Part shown: one piece after another, positions 10,271 through 20,817 of the stretch | How the letters are laid out: every line of letters starts with the position of its first letter | How positions within the stretch are numbered: the first letter of the stretch is position 1 | Assembly: GCF_000759475.1 (NCBI RefSeq) | Contig: NZ_CP009454.1 | Location: 4,030,001-4,094,000, forward strand | Source: Pantoea rwandensis | Lineage (GTDB): Bacteria > Pseudomonadota > Gammaproteobacteria > Enterobacterales > Enterobacteriaceae | Length of the DNA: 64,000 bases | Reading direction: 5' to 3' | Made by a program: the position numbers and the translations under genes | The notes under the pieces: generated by a model | What the model saw: the letters and a program-made list of their open reading frames with translations, nothing else | Told to the model about the DNA's origin: nothing | The model's database searches: none

Positions 10271-11419
10271 TTACTTCGCGTTAGAACGGTAAGCTTCGAT
10301 CAGTTCGATAAAGTGATCGAACAGCGGCGCCGCATCGTGCGGGCCTGGGCTCGCTTCAGGGTGTCCCTGGAAGCTGAAGGCCGGTTTATCTGTGCGGTGA
10401 ATACCTTGTACCGTCTGGTCGAACAGCGACACATGCGTGACACGCAGATTCGCTGGCAACTGGCTGTCATCAACCGCAAAACCGTGGTTCTGCGCGGTAA
10501 TCATCACCACATTGTTGTCGACATCTTTGACCGGATGGTTGCCGCCGTGGTGGCCGAGTTTCATCTTGATGGTTTTCGCACCGCTTGCCAGTGCTAGCAG
10601 CTGATGGCCAAGGCAGATACCGAACACCGGAATATCGGTTTTCAGGAACGCCTGAATTGCATTGATGGCGTAGTCACACGGCTCCGGGTCACCAGGACCG
10701 TTCGACAGGAAGATGCCATCTGGATTCAGTGCCAGCACCTCTTCTGCGCTGGTTTTAGCCGGGACAACCGTCAAGCGGCAGCCACGATCCACCAGCATAC
10801 GCAGGATGTTGCGCTTAGCGCCGAAGTCGTAGGCGATAACGTGGAACGGCAGCTCTGCAGCCGTTTTCTGCTCAGGCAAATCCCCTTCCAGGGTCCAGCT
10901 ACCCTGCTGCCACGCGTAAGTTTCTGCGGTGGTCACTTCTTTTGCCAGATCCATTCCTTTCAAGCCCGGGAACGCCTGCGCCTTTTGCAGCGCCAGTGCC
11001 GCATCTGGATTATCACCCGCAATAATGCAGCCACTCTGTGCGCCCTTCTCACGCAGCAAACGCGTCAGTTTGCGCGTATCAATGTCGGCGATACCGACAA
11101 TGTTATTGCGCTGCAAGTAAGCTGAGAGGCTTTCTTCACTGCGGAAATTGCTGGTGATTAGCGGCAGGTCGCGAATAACGAGGCCTTGAGCATGGATTTG
11201 GCTGGATTCTTCATCGGCGGCATTAACGCCAACATTGCCGATATGGGGATAAGTGAGGGTAACGATTTGGCGGGAATAGGAAGGATCAGTGAGGATTTCT
11301 TGATAACCAGTCATTGACGTGTTGAAAACGACTTCCCCCACTGCCGACCCCGTTGCCCCGATGGCCCGACCGTGGAATTGGGTTCCGTCTTCCAGAACCA
11401 AGAGCGCTGACTTAATCAA
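10271..11419 (-). CDS. carA: Carbamoyl-phosphate synthase, small (glutaminase) subunit
   Basis: 382 residues if the TTG at 11419 is the start. GGAGG lies six bases before this TTG, and the product then begins (M)[20 protein letters not shown], matching the E. coli protein and its unusual UUG start. An upstream in-frame ATG (11446) adds nine residues and has no ribosome-binding site. The C-terminal class-I glutaminase has the nucleophile Cys in [15 protein letters not shown] and the His/Glu pair in [13 protein letters not shown]. It hydrolyses glutamine and passes ammonia to CarB. Expression is from two promoters read directly upstream. Confidence 0.97.
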   Translation of the reverse strand: MIKSALLVLEDGTQFHGRAIGATGSAVGEVVFNTSMTGYQEILTDPSYSRQIVTLTYPHIGNVGVNAADEESSQIHAQGLVIRDLPLITSNFRSEESLSAYLQRNNIVGIADIDTRKLTRLLREKGAQSGCIIAGDNPDAALALQKAQAFPGLKGMDLAKEVTTAETYAWQQGSWTLEGDLPEQKTAAELPFHVIAYDFGAKRNILRMLVDRGCRLTVVPAKTSAEEVLALNPDGIFLSNGPGDPEPCDYAINAIQAFLKTDIPVFGICLGHQLLALASGAKTIKMKLGHHGGNHPVKDVDNNVVMITAQNHGFAVDDSQLPANLRVTHVSLFDQTVQGIHRTDKPAFSFQGHPEASPGPHDAAPLFDHFIELIEAYRSNAK

Positions 11420-11450
11420 AACATCCTCCAGGGAATAAACAGTCACAATA

Positions 11451-11485
11451 TTTGCATATTAATTCAAAATACATGCCCGAATCAA
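11451..11485 (-). promoter_or_regulatory. carAB promoter P2 with overlapping ARG box
   Basis: Bases 11451-11468 read TTTGCATATTAATTCAAA, fitting the ArgR consensus WNTNAATWWWWATTNANW at 17 of 18 positions. On the minus strand a -10 TAATAT (11461-11456) falls inside this box, with a -35 TTGATT (11485-11480) 18 bp upstream. ArgR bound here would block the downstream car promoter, as known for E. coli carP2. A second, adjacent ARG box is not convincing. Confidence 0.7.
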
Positions 11486-11528
11486 TGCAAAATCCGCCTG
11501 AATGCTCGAATTTTGGCAAATTGCGCGC

Positions 11529-11557
11529 ATTCTAATGATCGACCTTCAGCTTGTCTA
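11529..11557 (-). promoter_or_regulatory. carAB promoter P1 (sigma-70 type)
   Basis: On the minus strand, -35 TAGACA (11557-11552) and -10 TAGAAT (11534-11529), each 5 of 6 to consensus, are separated by 17 bp. Transcription would start near 11522, about 70 bp upstream of P2. This corresponds to the pyrimidine- and purine-controlled P1 of E. coli carAB. Confidence 0.65.
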
Positions 11558-11699
11558 CCCTGAGTGGCTATTTTTTTGTATTTTTAAGGCTGTTGAATGT
11601 TAAAAAGCGAGAAAGGCGATAAAAGAGTGAGATAAGTGAGGAAAATAAACGGTTGCTAAGCGGCAATAATCGCAAACACGTGCTACCACGCATAAATTT

Positions 11700-11715
11700 T
11701 TGACCAAATGGTCAA
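11700..11715. promoter_or_regulatory. RutR-type operator upstream of carAB
   Basis: TTGACCAAATGGTCAA is an exact match to the RutR consensus TTGACCANNTGGTCAA. It is embedded in a larger inverted repeat, with 10-bp arms from 11696 to 11719. RutR, the uracil/thymine-sensing TetR-family regulator, is known to act on carAB P1 in E. coli from an upstream site. Here the site is about 185 bp before the predicted P1 start. The rest of the 444-bp carA-dapB gap shows only the promoters and the dapB terminator. Confidence 0.72.
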
Positions 11716-11804
11716 AAATCGCATCTTACTGACTTCTTAATAGACATAAAGCTTTTAAAATGGCCATCACAAGACAAAACAACAACCAAGCCATCATTTT
11801 AATA

Positions 11805-11836
11805 AGTAAAATAAAGGGCAATGATCACATTGCCCT
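11805..11836 (-). terminator. Intrinsic terminator after dapB
   Basis: Perfect 9-bp arms AGGGCAATG / CATTGCCCT with the 4-base loop ATCA, followed on the minus strand by a T-rich tract (TTTATTTTACTT). It lies 55 bp beyond the dapB stop. Confidence 0.8.
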
Positions 11837-11890
11837 ATTCAATCATTATCTTACCGATTGAAATAACCACATCACGATGGTTCACAACAC

Positions 11891-12712
<822 letters not shown>

Positions 12713-12880
12713 TCATTCCTGATACAAATCTATGCATGCAAAGCGTAAACAGGTTAACGGTCAGATAACAGTCACGCCACAATAAAAAAGGGATAATAAG
12801 AATTTTATGCCAGCCGCCAAACATTATCAGTAAAAGCAATCCCACCTGCTGGAAGTGGTCTTTTTGGCGACGACAGATAA

Positions 12881-12905
12881 AGAAAAGGCCGAACGATGTC
12901 GGCCT
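12881..12905 (-). terminator. Intrinsic terminator after ispH
   Basis: Arms AGGCCGA / TCGGCCT with a 6-base loop, followed on the minus strand by TTTCTTTATC. It starts 24 bp after the ispH stop and ends the ribF-ileS-lspA-fkpB-ispH operon. The remaining 175 bp up to dapB show nothing else I can call. Confidence 0.8.
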
Positions 12906-12928
12906 GATTCTGTTTCGGTAGCAAACGC

Positions 12929-13882
12929 TTACTGGACGTTGCGCACTTCGACACGCAACTCTTTCGGCACTTCAAACACAATGTTCTCTTCACGGCCAAT
13001 CAGCTCAATCGCGGCTTCGCCGCCATACTCTTTCAAGCGCTGAATCACCTGCTGCACCAGAATATCCGGTGCCGAGGCGCCCGCCGTCACACCGATGATC
13101 TGCTTGCCTTTAACCCACTCTTCCTGAATGTCATCCGCTGAATCGATCAGCTTCGCCAGTTTCCCCGCGCGCTGTGCCAGTTCGGCCAGACGGTTGGAAT
13201 TAGAGGAGTTTTTCGAGCCAACCACCAGCACCACTTCCGCATCACGCGCCAGAACACGCACGGCTTCCTGGCGGTTAGTGGTGGCGTAACAGATATCATC
13301 TTTGCGTGGGCCAATAATTGCCGGGAAGCGCTGACGCAGTGCATCAATCACATCTGACGTATCATCAACCGATAAAGTTGTCTGCGTCATGAAGCACAGA
13401 TTGCCTTCGTCCTTAACGCTCAGCTTGAACACATCTTCCGGTGACTCCACCAAATACATGCCACCGTTGGGGTTGTTGTACTGCCCCATGGTGCCTTCCA
13501 CTTCAGGATGTCCGGCATGACCAATCAGAATGGCTTCCACACCTTTACGGCTGGCGCGCGCCACTTCCATATGTACCTTGGTCACCAGCGGACAAGTGGC
13601 GTCAAACAGCATAGTGAGATTGCGCGCCTTCGCTTCCGCCCGCACCGCCTGAGAAACGCCGTGAGCGGAGAAGATCAGGATGGCATCGTCTGGCACTTCA
13701 CTGATCTCTTCAATGAAGATCGCTCCCCGATCGCGCAGGCTACTTACCACGTAGCGGTTATGTACCACTTCGTGACGCACGTAGATCGGTGCACCGTACA
13801 TCTCCAGCGCGCGCTCCACAATACTGATGGCGCGATCCACGCCTGCACAGAAACCGCGAGGGTTAGCTAACAGGATTTGCAT
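12929..13882 (-). CDS. ispH: 4-hydroxy-3-methylbut-2-enyl diphosphate reductase
   Basis: 317 residues from ATG 13882 (E. coli 316). The reading frame is open 37 codons further upstream, but that extension lies inside fkpB and is not conserved; the known N-terminus [15 protein letters not shown] fixes the start. IspH is the 4Fe-4S enzyme ending the MEP isoprenoid pathway, making IPP and DMAPP. Cluster cysteines lie in [23 protein letters not shown] and [11 protein letters not shown]. The catalytic Glu region follows the [14 protein letters not shown]is motif. It overlaps fkpB by 20 bp and is last in the operon. Confidence 0.97.
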   Translation of the reverse strand: MQILLANPRGFCAGVDRAISIVERALEMYGAPIYVRHEVVHNRYVVSSLRDRGAIFIEEISEVPDDAILIFSAHGVSQAVRAEAKARNLTMLFDATCPLVTKVHMEVARASRKGVEAILIGHAGHPEVEGTMGQYNNPNGGMYLVESPEDVFKLSVKDEGNLCFMTQTTLSVDDTSDVIDALRQRFPAIIGPRKDDICYATTNRQEAVRVLARDAEVVLVVGSKNSSNSNRLAELAQRAGKLAKLIDSADDIQEEWVKGKQIIGVTAGASAPDILVQQVIQRLKEYGGEAAIELIGREENIVFEVPKELRVEVRNVQ

Positions 13883-14333
13883 CGCTGGCCTCCAGCACCG
13901 GGTCAATCTCCAGCACTTCAATTTCAAACTGAATGCGCTGGCCGGCCAACGGATGGTTAAAATCAACGGTGATAGAGTCACCGGAAATTTCACGGATCAC
14001 ACCCGGCATCTCGCTGCCACCTCTGCCGCTGAACAGCATGATGGAACCGACTTCAGGTTCGCCAGCATCTTTAAAGTCACGGCGCGAAAAGTACTGAACC
14101 AGGTCCGGACTGGTGCCACCAAAGGCATCTTCCGGTGCCAGCGTAAAGGCATGCTTATCGCCGACTTTACGTCCTAACAGTTCCTGTTCCAATGCACCCG
14201 ACAAGCTGCCATCTCCCAGACGGAACAGCGCTGGTTTGCCGTTGGCGCGTGTGGATTCCGCTGTTGAGCCATCTTCCAGCTTCAGCGTGAAATGCACCAG
14301 CAACGCGCTATCGCGCTGTACGGACTCAGTCAT
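13863..14333 (-). CDS. fkpB: FKBP-type peptidyl-prolyl isomerase FkpB (SlpA-like)
   Basis: 156 residues (E. coli 149). It is a cytoplasmic FKBP of the SlyD/SlpA type, with a PPIase core interrupted by an insert-in-flap chaperone domain. Visible are [56 protein letters not shown], and the returning core [21 protein letters not shown]. No signal peptide and no metal-binding His-rich tail are present, which separates it from SlyD. It starts 3 bp after lspA ends and overlaps the 5' end of ispH. Confidence 0.93.
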   Translation of the reverse strand: MTESVQRDSALLVHFTLKLEDGSTAESTRANGKPALFRLGDGSLSGALEQELLGRKVGDKHAFTLAPEDAFGGTSPDLVQYFSRRDFKDAGEPEVGSIMLFSGRGGSEMPGVIREISGDSITVDFNHPLAGQRIQFEIEVLEIDPVLEASDANPVS

Positions 14334-14336
14334 TTG

Positions 14337-14840
14337 TTACCCTTTCTCTTTGACCTGTTTGTCTTTCGGCGTGAGGAATCCTTCCAGCACCACCAAGGCC
14401 GCACCAATACAGATGCCGCAGTCAGCGATGTTGAAGGTGGCAAAATGCCAGTCACCAACGTAGAAGTCGATGAAATCCACCACGAAGCCGTGATATGCAC
14501 GGTCAAACAGGTTACCCAACGCCCCGCCGATAATCAGCGCGTAGGCAATATTGGTTAATTTGTTACTTGCACGGTTGCGATACATCATCACCACTAGCGC
14601 GACCACAATCGCAATCGCGATGCCGGCAAAGAACCAACGCTGCCAGCCACCTTTATCCGCCAGGAAGCTGAACGCCGCGCCATAGTTGTGCGCGTAGAAC
14701 AGATTCAGGAACGGTATCAGCGGCTGTGTTTCATGCAGCATCATGTTGTTCATGATCCACTGCTTGCTGGCGAAATCGACCACGATCACCACCAGCACCA
14801 GCCACAACCAGCGCAATCCGGTAGAGCAGAGTTTACTCAT
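14337..14840 (-). CDS. lspA: Lipoprotein signal peptidase (signal peptidase II)
   Basis: 167 residues (E. coli 164), with four membrane helices at about 10-30, 68-88, 96-114 and 138-158. It cleaves prolipoprotein signal peptides before the lipidated Cys in the inner membrane. The aspartyl-protease motifs are conserved: [21 protein letters not shown] and [18 protein letters not shown], containing the two catalytic Asp. Its ATG overlaps the ileS stop as ATGA, giving translational coupling. Confidence 0.96.
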   Translation of the reverse strand: MSKLCSTGLRWLWLVLVVIVVDFASKQWIMNNMMLHETQPLIPFLNLFYAHNYGAAFSFLADKGGWQRWFFAGIAIAIVVALVVMMYRNRASNKLTNIAYALIIGGALGNLFDRAYHGFVVDFIDFYVGDWHFATFNIADCGICIGAALVVLEGFLTPKDKQVKEKG

Positions 14841-17659
14841 CAGGCAAATTTCCGCACTTCACCGTTGCCGGCTACGTTGGTGTAACAACGTCCACAGACC
14901 GCAGCATGCTCCGGATTCTGGCCAACGTCAGTAGTGTAATGCCAGCAACGCGGACATTTCTCGCCTTCTGCTTTATGCAGTGCGATTTTCAGACCTTTCA
15001 GTACTTCGCTCTGCTGCGCTTCATCGCTGGCAGTGGCGTAATCCGCCACCGTCGCGCCGGAAGTCAGCAAGACAAAACGCAACTCATCGCCCAGCGCCTG
15101 CAGTTTAGCGGCCAGTTCAGCATCCGCGTAAAGCGTTACTGCGGCTTCCAGTGCGCCACCGATACGTTTATCGCTGCGCGCTTGCTCGATCACTTTGTTG
15201 ACTTCGCCGCGCACTTTCAGCAGCTCATCCCAGTAGGCGTCATTCAGTGCTTCGTTATCCGCCAGACCAAACAGGCCTTCATACCACTCTTCAGTGAATA
15301 CGTATTTAGCACGTTCACCCGGCAGGTAGCCCCAGATTTCATCAGCAGTGAAGGACATGATTGGCGCCATCCAGCGCACCAGCGCTTCAACGATGTGCCA
15401 CAGCGCGGTCTGGCAACTACGACGCGCGAGGCTGTCACCTTTCGCGGTGTACTGACGATCTTTGATCACATCAAGATAGAACGAGCCCATTTCGATGGAG
15501 CAGAAGTGCATCAGACGCTGCACCACTTCATGGAAATCGTAGTTCTCGTAAGACTGGACGATGTCTTGCTGTGCAGCCAGCGCACGGCCAACCGCCCAGC
15601 GATCGACCACCACCATCTCTTCGGGTTTCACGCAATCGGTCGCCGGGTTGAAGCCCGCGAGGTTTGCCAGCAGGAAGCGCGCGGTGTTACGGATACGGCG
15701 ATAACTGTCAGCGGCACGCTTCAGGATCTCATCGGACACCGCCATTTCACCGGAGTAATCGGTTGAGGCGACCCACAGACGCAAGATATCCGCGCCCAGT
15801 TTGTCCATCACATCCTGCGGAGCCACGGTGTTGCCGATGGATTTCGACATCTTGCGGCCCTGACCGTCCACGGTGAAACCGTGCGTCAGTACCTGACGAT
15901 AAGGCGCTTTGCCTTTCATCGCCGTCGAAATCATCAGCGAAGACATGAACCAGCCACGATGCTGATCTGAACCTTCCAGATACATATCCGGCGCATGGCC
16001 GCCAAATTCTGGGCGCGCATCGACCACGGAGTAGCTGGTTGAGCCTGAATCGAACCACACATCCAGTGTATCCGGCACTTTGACGTAGTTGTCAGCGTCG
16101 TCGCCCATCAGATCGCGCGGGTCGAGATCCCACCATGCCTGAATGCCATCCTGCTCTACGCACTTCGCGACTTTTTCCATCAGCTCCAGCGTATCCGGAT
16201 GCAGCTGCTCGGTCTCTTTGTGCACGAACAGCGCCATCGGCACGCCCCAGGTACGCTGACGTGAGATACACCAGTCTGGACGGTTCGCCACCATCGCTTC
16301 GATACGCGCCTGGCCCCAATCCGGGATCCATTGCACGCCTTTGATCTCTTTCAGCGACTGCGCTCGCAGGCCTTTCTGATCCATGCTGATGAACCACTGA
16401 GGGGTAGCACGGAAGATGATCGGGGTTTTGTGGCGCCAGCAGTGCGGATAGCTATGCAGCAGTTTTTCAACGTGCAGCAGTGCGCCTTTCTCTTTCAGCA
16501 GCTCAACGATCATGTCGTTGGCTTTAAACACGTTTACGCCGTCCAGCGTTGGATAGGTGCCTGGCAGGTACGCGCCATCTGGACCGACAGGGTTAGCGGT
16601 TTCCAGACCGTATTTCTGGCCGATCACATAGTCATCCGGGCCGTGTCCAGGTGCGGTATGCACTGCACCGGTACCCGCTTCCAGCGTAACGTGCTCGCCC
16701 AATACGACTTTTGACTGGATCTGCTCAAGGAACGGATGCTGGAACAGCTGCAGCTCAAGTGCTGCACCGTTGCATTCGCCCAGTACCGTCCACTCAGCGA
16801 TGCCCGCGCGCTTCATCACGCTCTCAACCATCTCTTTGGCGAGGATCAAGCTGCGGCCTTCGATTTGCAGCAGCTGATATTCAAATTCTGGATGCAGTGA
16901 GATGCCACGGTTGGCCGGCATGGTCCACGGGGTGGTGGTCCAGATAACCAGAGAAACCGGGCCTTCAGAGGCTGCAACGCCAAACTTAGCGCGTACCGCA
17001 TCAGCATCAACGGCGTTAAACATCACATCGATGGAAGGGGAGGTTTTGTCGTAGTACTCCACTTCCGCTTCAGCCAGTGCTGAACGGCAATCCATGCACC
17101 AGTGCACCGGTTTGGCGCCTTTGTGCAGGTGGCCGTTGCCAATAATTTTACTCAGCGCACGAATGATGTTGGCTTCAGTTTTGAAGTCCATAGTCAGGTA
17201 CGGACGATCCCAGTCACCCAGTACGCCCAAACGGATAAAGTCTTTCTTCTGGCCTTCAACCTGCTCAGCAGCATAGTTACGGCAGGCGGCACGGAATTCC
17301 GCAGCGGAGACTTTCTCGCCCGGTTTACCGATCATCTGCTCAACTTTGTGCTCAATCGGCAAGCCGTGGCAGTCCCAACCGGGTACATACGGCGAGTCGT
17401 ATCCCGCCATGCCTTTCGACTTAACGATAATGTCTTTCAGAATCTTGTTAACGGAGTGACCTATATGAATGCTGCCGTTCGCGTACGGAGGGCCATCATG
17501 CAAAATAAAGGTTTTTTTCCCTTTTTTGGCTTCGCGGATGATGCCGTACAGGTTGTCATCAGTCCAACGTTGCAGCATTCCCGGTTCGCGTTTGGCCAGA
17601 TCGCCACGCATCGGGAACCCCGTTTCCGGCAAATTCAGGGTAGATTTATAGTCACTCAT
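14840..17659 (-). CDS. ileS: Isoleucyl-tRNA synthetase
   Basis: 939 residues (E. coli 938). A class-I synthetase that charges tRNA-Ile and edits valine in its CP1 domain. The HIGH signature is in [19 protein letters not shown] (near residue 58-68), the editing-domain motifs include [14 protein letters not shown] and [13 protein letters not shown], and the KMSKS loop is [14 protein letters not shown] (near 602). A C-terminal zinc finger CPRCWHY...CGRCYTNV is intact. It lies between ribF and lspA in the conserved ribF operon. Its conventional IleS1-type sequence suggests normal mupirocin sensitivity. Confidence 0.98.
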   Translation of the reverse strand: MSDYKSTLNLPETGFPMRGDLAKREPGMLQRWTDDNLYGIIREAKKGKKTFILHDGPPYANGSIHIGHSVNKILKDIIVKSKGMAGYDSPYVPGWDCHGLPIEHKVEQMIGKPGEKVSAAEFRAACRNYAAEQVEGQKKDFIRLGVLGDWDRPYLTMDFKTEANIIRALSKIIGNGHLHKGAKPVHWCMDCRSALAEAEVEYYDKTSPSIDVMFNAVDADAVRAKFGVAASEGPVSLVIWTTTPWTMPANRGISLHPEFEYQLLQIEGRSLILAKEMVESVMKRAGIAEWTVLGECNGAALELQLFQHPFLEQIQSKVVLGEHVTLEAGTGAVHTAPGHGPDDYVIGQKYGLETANPVGPDGAYLPGTYPTLDGVNVFKANDMIVELLKEKGALLHVEKLLHSYPHCWRHKTPIIFRATPQWFISMDQKGLRAQSLKEIKGVQWIPDWGQARIEAMVANRPDWCISRQRTWGVPMALFVHKETEQLHPDTLELMEKVAKCVEQDGIQAWWDLDPRDLMGDDADNYVKVPDTLDVWFDSGSTSYSVVDARPEFGGHAPDMYLEGSDQHRGWFMSSLMISTAMKGKAPYRQVLTHGFTVDGQGRKMSKSIGNTVAPQDVMDKLGADILRLWVASTDYSGEMAVSDEILKRAADSYRRIRNTARFLLANLAGFNPATDCVKPEEMVVVDRWAVGRALAAQQDIVQSYENYDFHEVVQRLMHFCSIEMGSFYLDVIKDRQYTAKGDSLARRSCQTALWHIVEALVRWMAPIMSFTADEIWGYLPGERAKYVFTEEWYEGLFGLADNEALNDAYWDELLKVRGEVNKVIEQARSDKRIGGALEAAVTLYADAELAAKLQALGDELRFVLLTSGATVADYATASDEAQQSEVLKGLKIALHKAEGEKCPRCWHYTTDVGQNPEHAAVCGRCYTNVAGNGEVRKFA

Positions 17660-17686
17660 CAGATTCTCGGTTCCGTATTTCGGTCA

Positions 17687-18625
17687 TTAAGCCGGTGCGT
17701 TAAGCCCAAAAAATTGGCGGGCCGTCACCACATCTTTCGCAATTTGTTCTTTCAACGCGTCCAGCGAAGCGAAACGCTGTTCGTCGCGAATCTTCTGTTT
17801 CAGCACCACCTCAATGTGGTGGCCATAAAGATTCATATGTGTGTCAAGCAGGTGAACTTCAAGCTGCTGACGCAGACCTTTTACCGTCGGACGTGTGCCA
17901 ATGTTGGCCACGCCAGCGATGGGCTTGTCGCCCAGGCCTAACACTTCTACCGCAAACACCCCTTTCACCGGCGTTACTGTGCGGCGTAATGGAATGTTAG
18001 CGGTGGGGAAACCAATGGTGCGCCCCAGTGCATCACCGTGCACCACGCGCCCTGAAATGCTGAATGGATGGCCCAGCAGCGCTTCTGCCTGCGCAAAATC
18101 ATCCTGTGCCAGTGCCTGACGTACCGCCGTGCTACTGATACGCGCACCGCCATCACAATAGGTCTGGGTGCTGATGACGTCGAAGCCATACTCGACACCG
18201 GCTTTCTGTAATAACAGGAAATCCCCCTGGCGACCAGCGCCAAAGCGGAAATCATCACCCACTGCGAGAAACTTCACGTTGAGTTTATCGACCAGCAGTT
18301 CAGCGATAAAACTTTGTGCGGAGTGTGCCGCAAAACGGCGATCAAAGCGGACGCAGAGCACCGCATCAACACCTGCCTGTTCGAGATACTTCAGCTTCTC
18401 GCGCAAACGCGTCAGGCGTGCCGGGGCTTTGTCACCGGCAAACAATTCAAGTGGTTGCGGTTCAAACAGCATCACCACCACCGGCAGATTGCGTTGACGT
18501 CCTTCAGCAATCAACTCCGCCATCAATGCCTGGTGGCCGCGATGTACGCCGTCAAAATTGCCAATGGTCAGGACGCAGCCGCGATGCTGCTCTTTCAGAT
18601 TATAAATACCGCGGATAAACTTCAT
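17687..18625 (-). CDS. ribF: Bifunctional riboflavin kinase / FAD synthetase
   Basis: 312 residues (E. coli 313). The N-terminal nucleotidyltransferase-like domain makes FAD from FMN; its marks are LTIGNFDGVHRGHQALM, ARLTRLREKLKYLEQAGVD and GDDFRFGAGRQGDF. The C-terminal flavokinase domain phosphorylates riboflavin; its marks are HGDALGRTIGFPTANIPL and GVANIGTRPTVKG. It is the first gene of the ribF-ileS-lspA-fkpB-ispH operon. Its upstream gap is shared with the divergent rpsT. No FMN riboswitch is seen upstream. Confidence 0.97.
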   Translation of the reverse strand: MKFIRGIYNLKEQHRGCVLTIGNFDGVHRGHQALMAELIAEGRQRNLPVVVMLFEPQPLELFAGDKAPARLTRLREKLKYLEQAGVDAVLCVRFDRRFAAHSAQSFIAELLVDKLNVKFLAVGDDFRFGAGRQGDFLLLQKAGVEYGFDVISTQTYCDGGARISSTAVRQALAQDDFAQAEALLGHPFSISGRVVHGDALGRTIGFPTANIPLRRTVTPVKGVFAVEVLGLGDKPIAGVANIGTRPTVKGLRQQLEVHLLDTHMNLYGHHIEVVLKQKIRDEQRFASLDALKEQIAKDVVTARQFFGLNAPA

Positions 18626-18867
18626 GGCTGACTCAAACCGGTGGAAATCGGCGGATTATACCCTTGAATGGCCTTCAGGTTAACCCGTCTGCGTGCCTTT
18701 CCTGCGTATGGTGCAGCTTAATGCGCACGCAACCCATTGCTCAGGCAGGTAATGAAGATTTTTAATGCGAAATACTGTATTCAGCGACGTGTTGCTGGTA
18801 GAATCCTGCGCCATCAATTACGTAATCAAGCGCCGTTGCTAAAACGACGCTTATTTGCACAAATCCA

Positions 18868-18896
18868 TTGACAAAAGAAGGCGCAAAAGGCATAGT
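18868..18896 (+). promoter_or_regulatory. rpsT proximal promoter
   Basis: A perfect -35 TTGACA (18868-18873) is 17 bp from CATAGT (18891-18896). The downstream leader to the TTG start closely resembles the E. coli rpsT P2 leader used for S20 autogenous control. A second candidate -10, TAGAAT at 18799-18804, may be the distal promoter. Nothing else is evident in this 318-bp ribF-rpsT gap. Confidence 0.75.
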
Positions 18897-18943
18897 CCTC
18901 GGCCTTTGATTTGTCCATATAGATCACATTTGGGAGTTGGACC

Positions 18944-19207
18944 TTGGCTAATATCAAATCAGCTAAGAAACGCGCCGTAACATCTGAGAAACGTCGCAAG
19001 CATAACGCAAGCAACCGTTCAATGATGCGTACTTTCATCAAGAAAGTATACGCGGCTATCGCAACAGGCGACAAAGCTGCTGCGCAGAACGCATTCAACG
19101 AAATGCAACCAATCGTGGACCGTCAGGCTGCTAAAGGTCTGATCCACAAAAACAAAGCTGCACGCCATAAAGCAAACCTGGCTGCACAGATCACCAAACT
19201 GGCTTAA
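18944..19207 (+). CDS. rpsT: 30S ribosomal protein S20
   Basis: 87 residues, beginning at TTG (18944) after GGGAG, the same non-AUG start as in E. coli, where poor initiation takes part in S20 self-control. The protein is very basic and alanine-rich: (M)[20 protein letters not shown], then [37 protein letters not shown]20 binds 16S rRNA early in 30S assembly and is made of three long helices. It is monocistronic with its own promoter and terminator. Confidence 0.98.
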   Translation: MANIKSAKKRAVTSEKRRKHNASNRSMMRTFIKKVYAAIATGDKAAAQNAFNEMQPIVDRQAAKGLIHKNKAARHKANLAAQITKLA

Positions 19208-19237
19208 TCGCCTGTTAGGTTATCGCTTTGTCGAAAG

Positions 19238-19262
19238 AACCGGCGCTTAGCCGGTTTTTTTA
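19238..19262 (+). terminator. Intrinsic terminator after rpsT
   Basis: The stem AACCGGC / GCCGGTT with a 5-base loop runs directly into seven T. It lies 30 bp after the rpsT stop. Confidence 0.92.
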
Positions 19263-19302
19263 TGCCTGCGATTTATGCTCTTCCCGTAAAGCCTTTTCCA
19301 GA

Positions 19303-19357
19303 TGCGCATGAATGCGCACCCGACGACACCTTGTAAGGTCACCATTTATGGCGACCA
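19303..19357. repeat. Pair of palindromic repeats, rpsT-nhaA gap
   Basis: TGCGCATGAATGCGCA (19303-19318, perfect palindrome with a 2-base centre, followed by CCC) and GGTCACCATTTATGGCGACC (19338-19357, one mismatch) lie about 20 bp apart. They are the two core types of the dispersed family in this window. They sit where E. coli carries nhaR. Confidence 0.6.
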
Positions 19358-19371
19358 CAAGTTACCGTTTC

Positions 19372-20550
19372 TTAACGCAACTTCACTCGCAACAGTGTAT
19401 AGCCAATCACTGCTGACAGTAGCGATCCACTCAGAATTCCCAGTTTCGAGAATGTCACCAGCTGCTCATGCGCGGCATCGAAGGCCAGCGAGCTGATAAA
19501 TATCGACATGGTGAAGCCAATACCACAAAGCACACCTATCGCCATGATATCGCGAATGGTGGTACCGCCTGGCAACACTGCCAGCCGCCATTTCACCGCC
19601 AGCCAGCAGAACAGCGTGATGCCCAACGGCTTCCCAATCAGCAGCCCCAGAATGATGCCCAGCGGCTCTGGTGACAGCACATCGCCGAAGGTAATGCCAC
19701 TCAGTGAAATCCCGGCATTAGCGAAGGCAAACAGCGGCAGGATCAGCCAGTTCACCCAAGGCATCAGACCGTGTGCCAGGTGCTCCGCAGGTGAATGCCC
19801 TTCTTTCTCTTCTAATGGCACAAAGAAACCGACCACTACGCCTGCCAACGTGGCATGCACGCCTGATTTCAGCACCGCCGTCCACAATACGATGCCCACT
19901 AACATATACACCGCGATGTTGCGTACACCACAGCGATTAAGGATAGCCAGCACAACAATTGCGCCTGCTGCCACGCTGAGCGACAGCACGGAAAGATCGC
20001 TGGTGTAGAACAGCGCAATAATCACGATAGCGCCGAGATCATCGATGATCGCCAGTGCCATCAAAAATACTTTCAACGCCGTTGGCACTCGGCTGCCCAG
20101 CAGTGCCAGCACGCCAAGCGCAAAGGCAATGTCGGTGGCGGTGGGGATCGCCCAACCGTTGCGTGCAATCGGATCGCCATGGTTAAAGAACAGGAAGATC
20201 AGTGCGGGCGCGACCATACCGCCCAGCGCCGCAATCACCGGGAAGATAGCCCGGTCACGGCTTGCCAGTTCGCCAGTAATCAACTCACGCTTCACTTCCA
20301 GGCCTATTACCAGGAAAAACAGCGCCATCATGGCATCGTTAATCCACAGCAACAGGTTTTTGCTGATATCCAGCGCACCAAAGCGAATCTGTACCGGTTC
20401 GGCGAGGAAAGATTGATAGCCACCGGCGGTAGACGGATTGTTGGCGAGAATCATCGCAGCGACCGCTGCCAGAATTAGCACGATACCGGTACTGGCATCG
20501 CTCTCAATGAAGCTCTTCAGTAAGCTTCGAAGACTACGGGGTTTGTTCAC
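19372..20550 (-). CDS. nhaA: Na+/H+ antiporter NhaA
   Basis: 392 residues from GTG 20550, which has a strong AGGAGG four bases upstream; an ATG 17 codons earlier has no such site. It is a twelve-helix inner-membrane antiporter exchanging two H+ in for one Na+ out at alkaline pH. The transport-site motif [19 protein letters not shown] holds the adjacent Asp pair (Asp163/164 in E. coli). Also present are [21 protein letters not shown] (TM IV) and [17 protein letters not shown]. The C-terminus is complete. The usual activator gene nhaR does not follow it. dnaJ lies upstream. Confidence 0.95.
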   Translation of the reverse strand: MNKPRSLRSLLKSFIESDASTGIVLILAAVAAMILANNPSTAGGYQSFLAEPVQIRFGALDISKNLLLWINDAMMALFFLVIGLEVKRELITGELASRDRAIFPVIAALGGMVAPALIFLFFNHGDPIARNGWAIPTATDIAFALGVLALLGSRVPTALKVFLMALAIIDDLGAIVIIALFYTSDLSVLSLSVAAGAIVVLAILNRCGVRNIAVYMLVGIVLWTAVLKSGVHATLAGVVVGFFVPLEEKEGHSPAEHLAHGLMPWVNWLILPLFAFANAGISLSGITFGDVLSPEPLGIILGLLIGKPLGITLFCWLAVKWRLAVLPGGTTIRDIMAIGVLCGIGFTMSIFISSLAFDAAHEQLVTFSKLGILSGSLLSAVIGYTLLRVKLR

Positions 20551-20766
20551 AACTCCTCCTGAGTAGGGACATGTCGCCCGGTAGTTTAGCGGCGGAATCA
20601 TCTGGTTAAAAGCAGCTTATGGCTCGTTCATCGTACGATAAAGCCCTACAACTTAGCCTAGACCCTAGCCGAACCTTTCACTGCGCTTATTTTGATGACA
20701 CCACAGGCGAACATAGCACAGAGATGAGGTGCACAATTAAAATCCTGCCTTGTGGCATTACAGCCA

Positions 20767-20797
20767 TAAAAAAAGCGGAGAGTCGCCTCTCCGCTTT
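20767..20797 (-). terminator. Intrinsic terminator after dnaJ
   Basis: A perfect stem GCGGAGAG / CTCTCCGC with loop TCGC, extended by A/T pairs, is followed on the minus strand by a long T run. It is 20 bp after dnaJ. The rest of the roughly 215-bp gap to nhaA shows no hok/sok-like gene and no clear promoter. Confidence 0.9.
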
Positions 20798-20817
20798 AGG
20801 GTGAACCATTGACCCGA

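Noticed and set aside
7141..10284. Long plus-strand reading frames opposite carB and carA, up to 305 codons (7894-8811)
   Set aside because: They lie wholly antisense to an unmistakable enzyme gene, have no family motifs and no ribosome-binding sites, and result from codon bias on the other strand.
11420..11446. ATG start for carA nine codons upstream of the TTG
   Set aside because: No ribosome-binding site before it, whereas GGAGG is well placed for the TTG used in E. coli.
11472..11489. Second ARG box beside the one at 11451-11468
   Set aside because: At the expected 2-3 bp spacing the sequence matches the ArgR consensus at too few positions.
13883..13993. 37-codon N-terminal extension of ispH
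   Set aside because: It lies inside fkpB in another frame; IspH proteins start at [10 protein letters not shown].
14906..17941. Frames of 286 and 279 codons antisense to ileS and ribF
   Set aside because: Shadow frames opposite conserved coding sequence; the translated text is low-information His/Arg/Val-rich and unrelated to any family I know.
20551..20766. hok/sok-type toxin-antitoxin gene between dnaJ and nhaA, as in E. coli
   Set aside because: The only open frame there (61 codons) lacks the hydrophobic Hok segment and Cys pattern.
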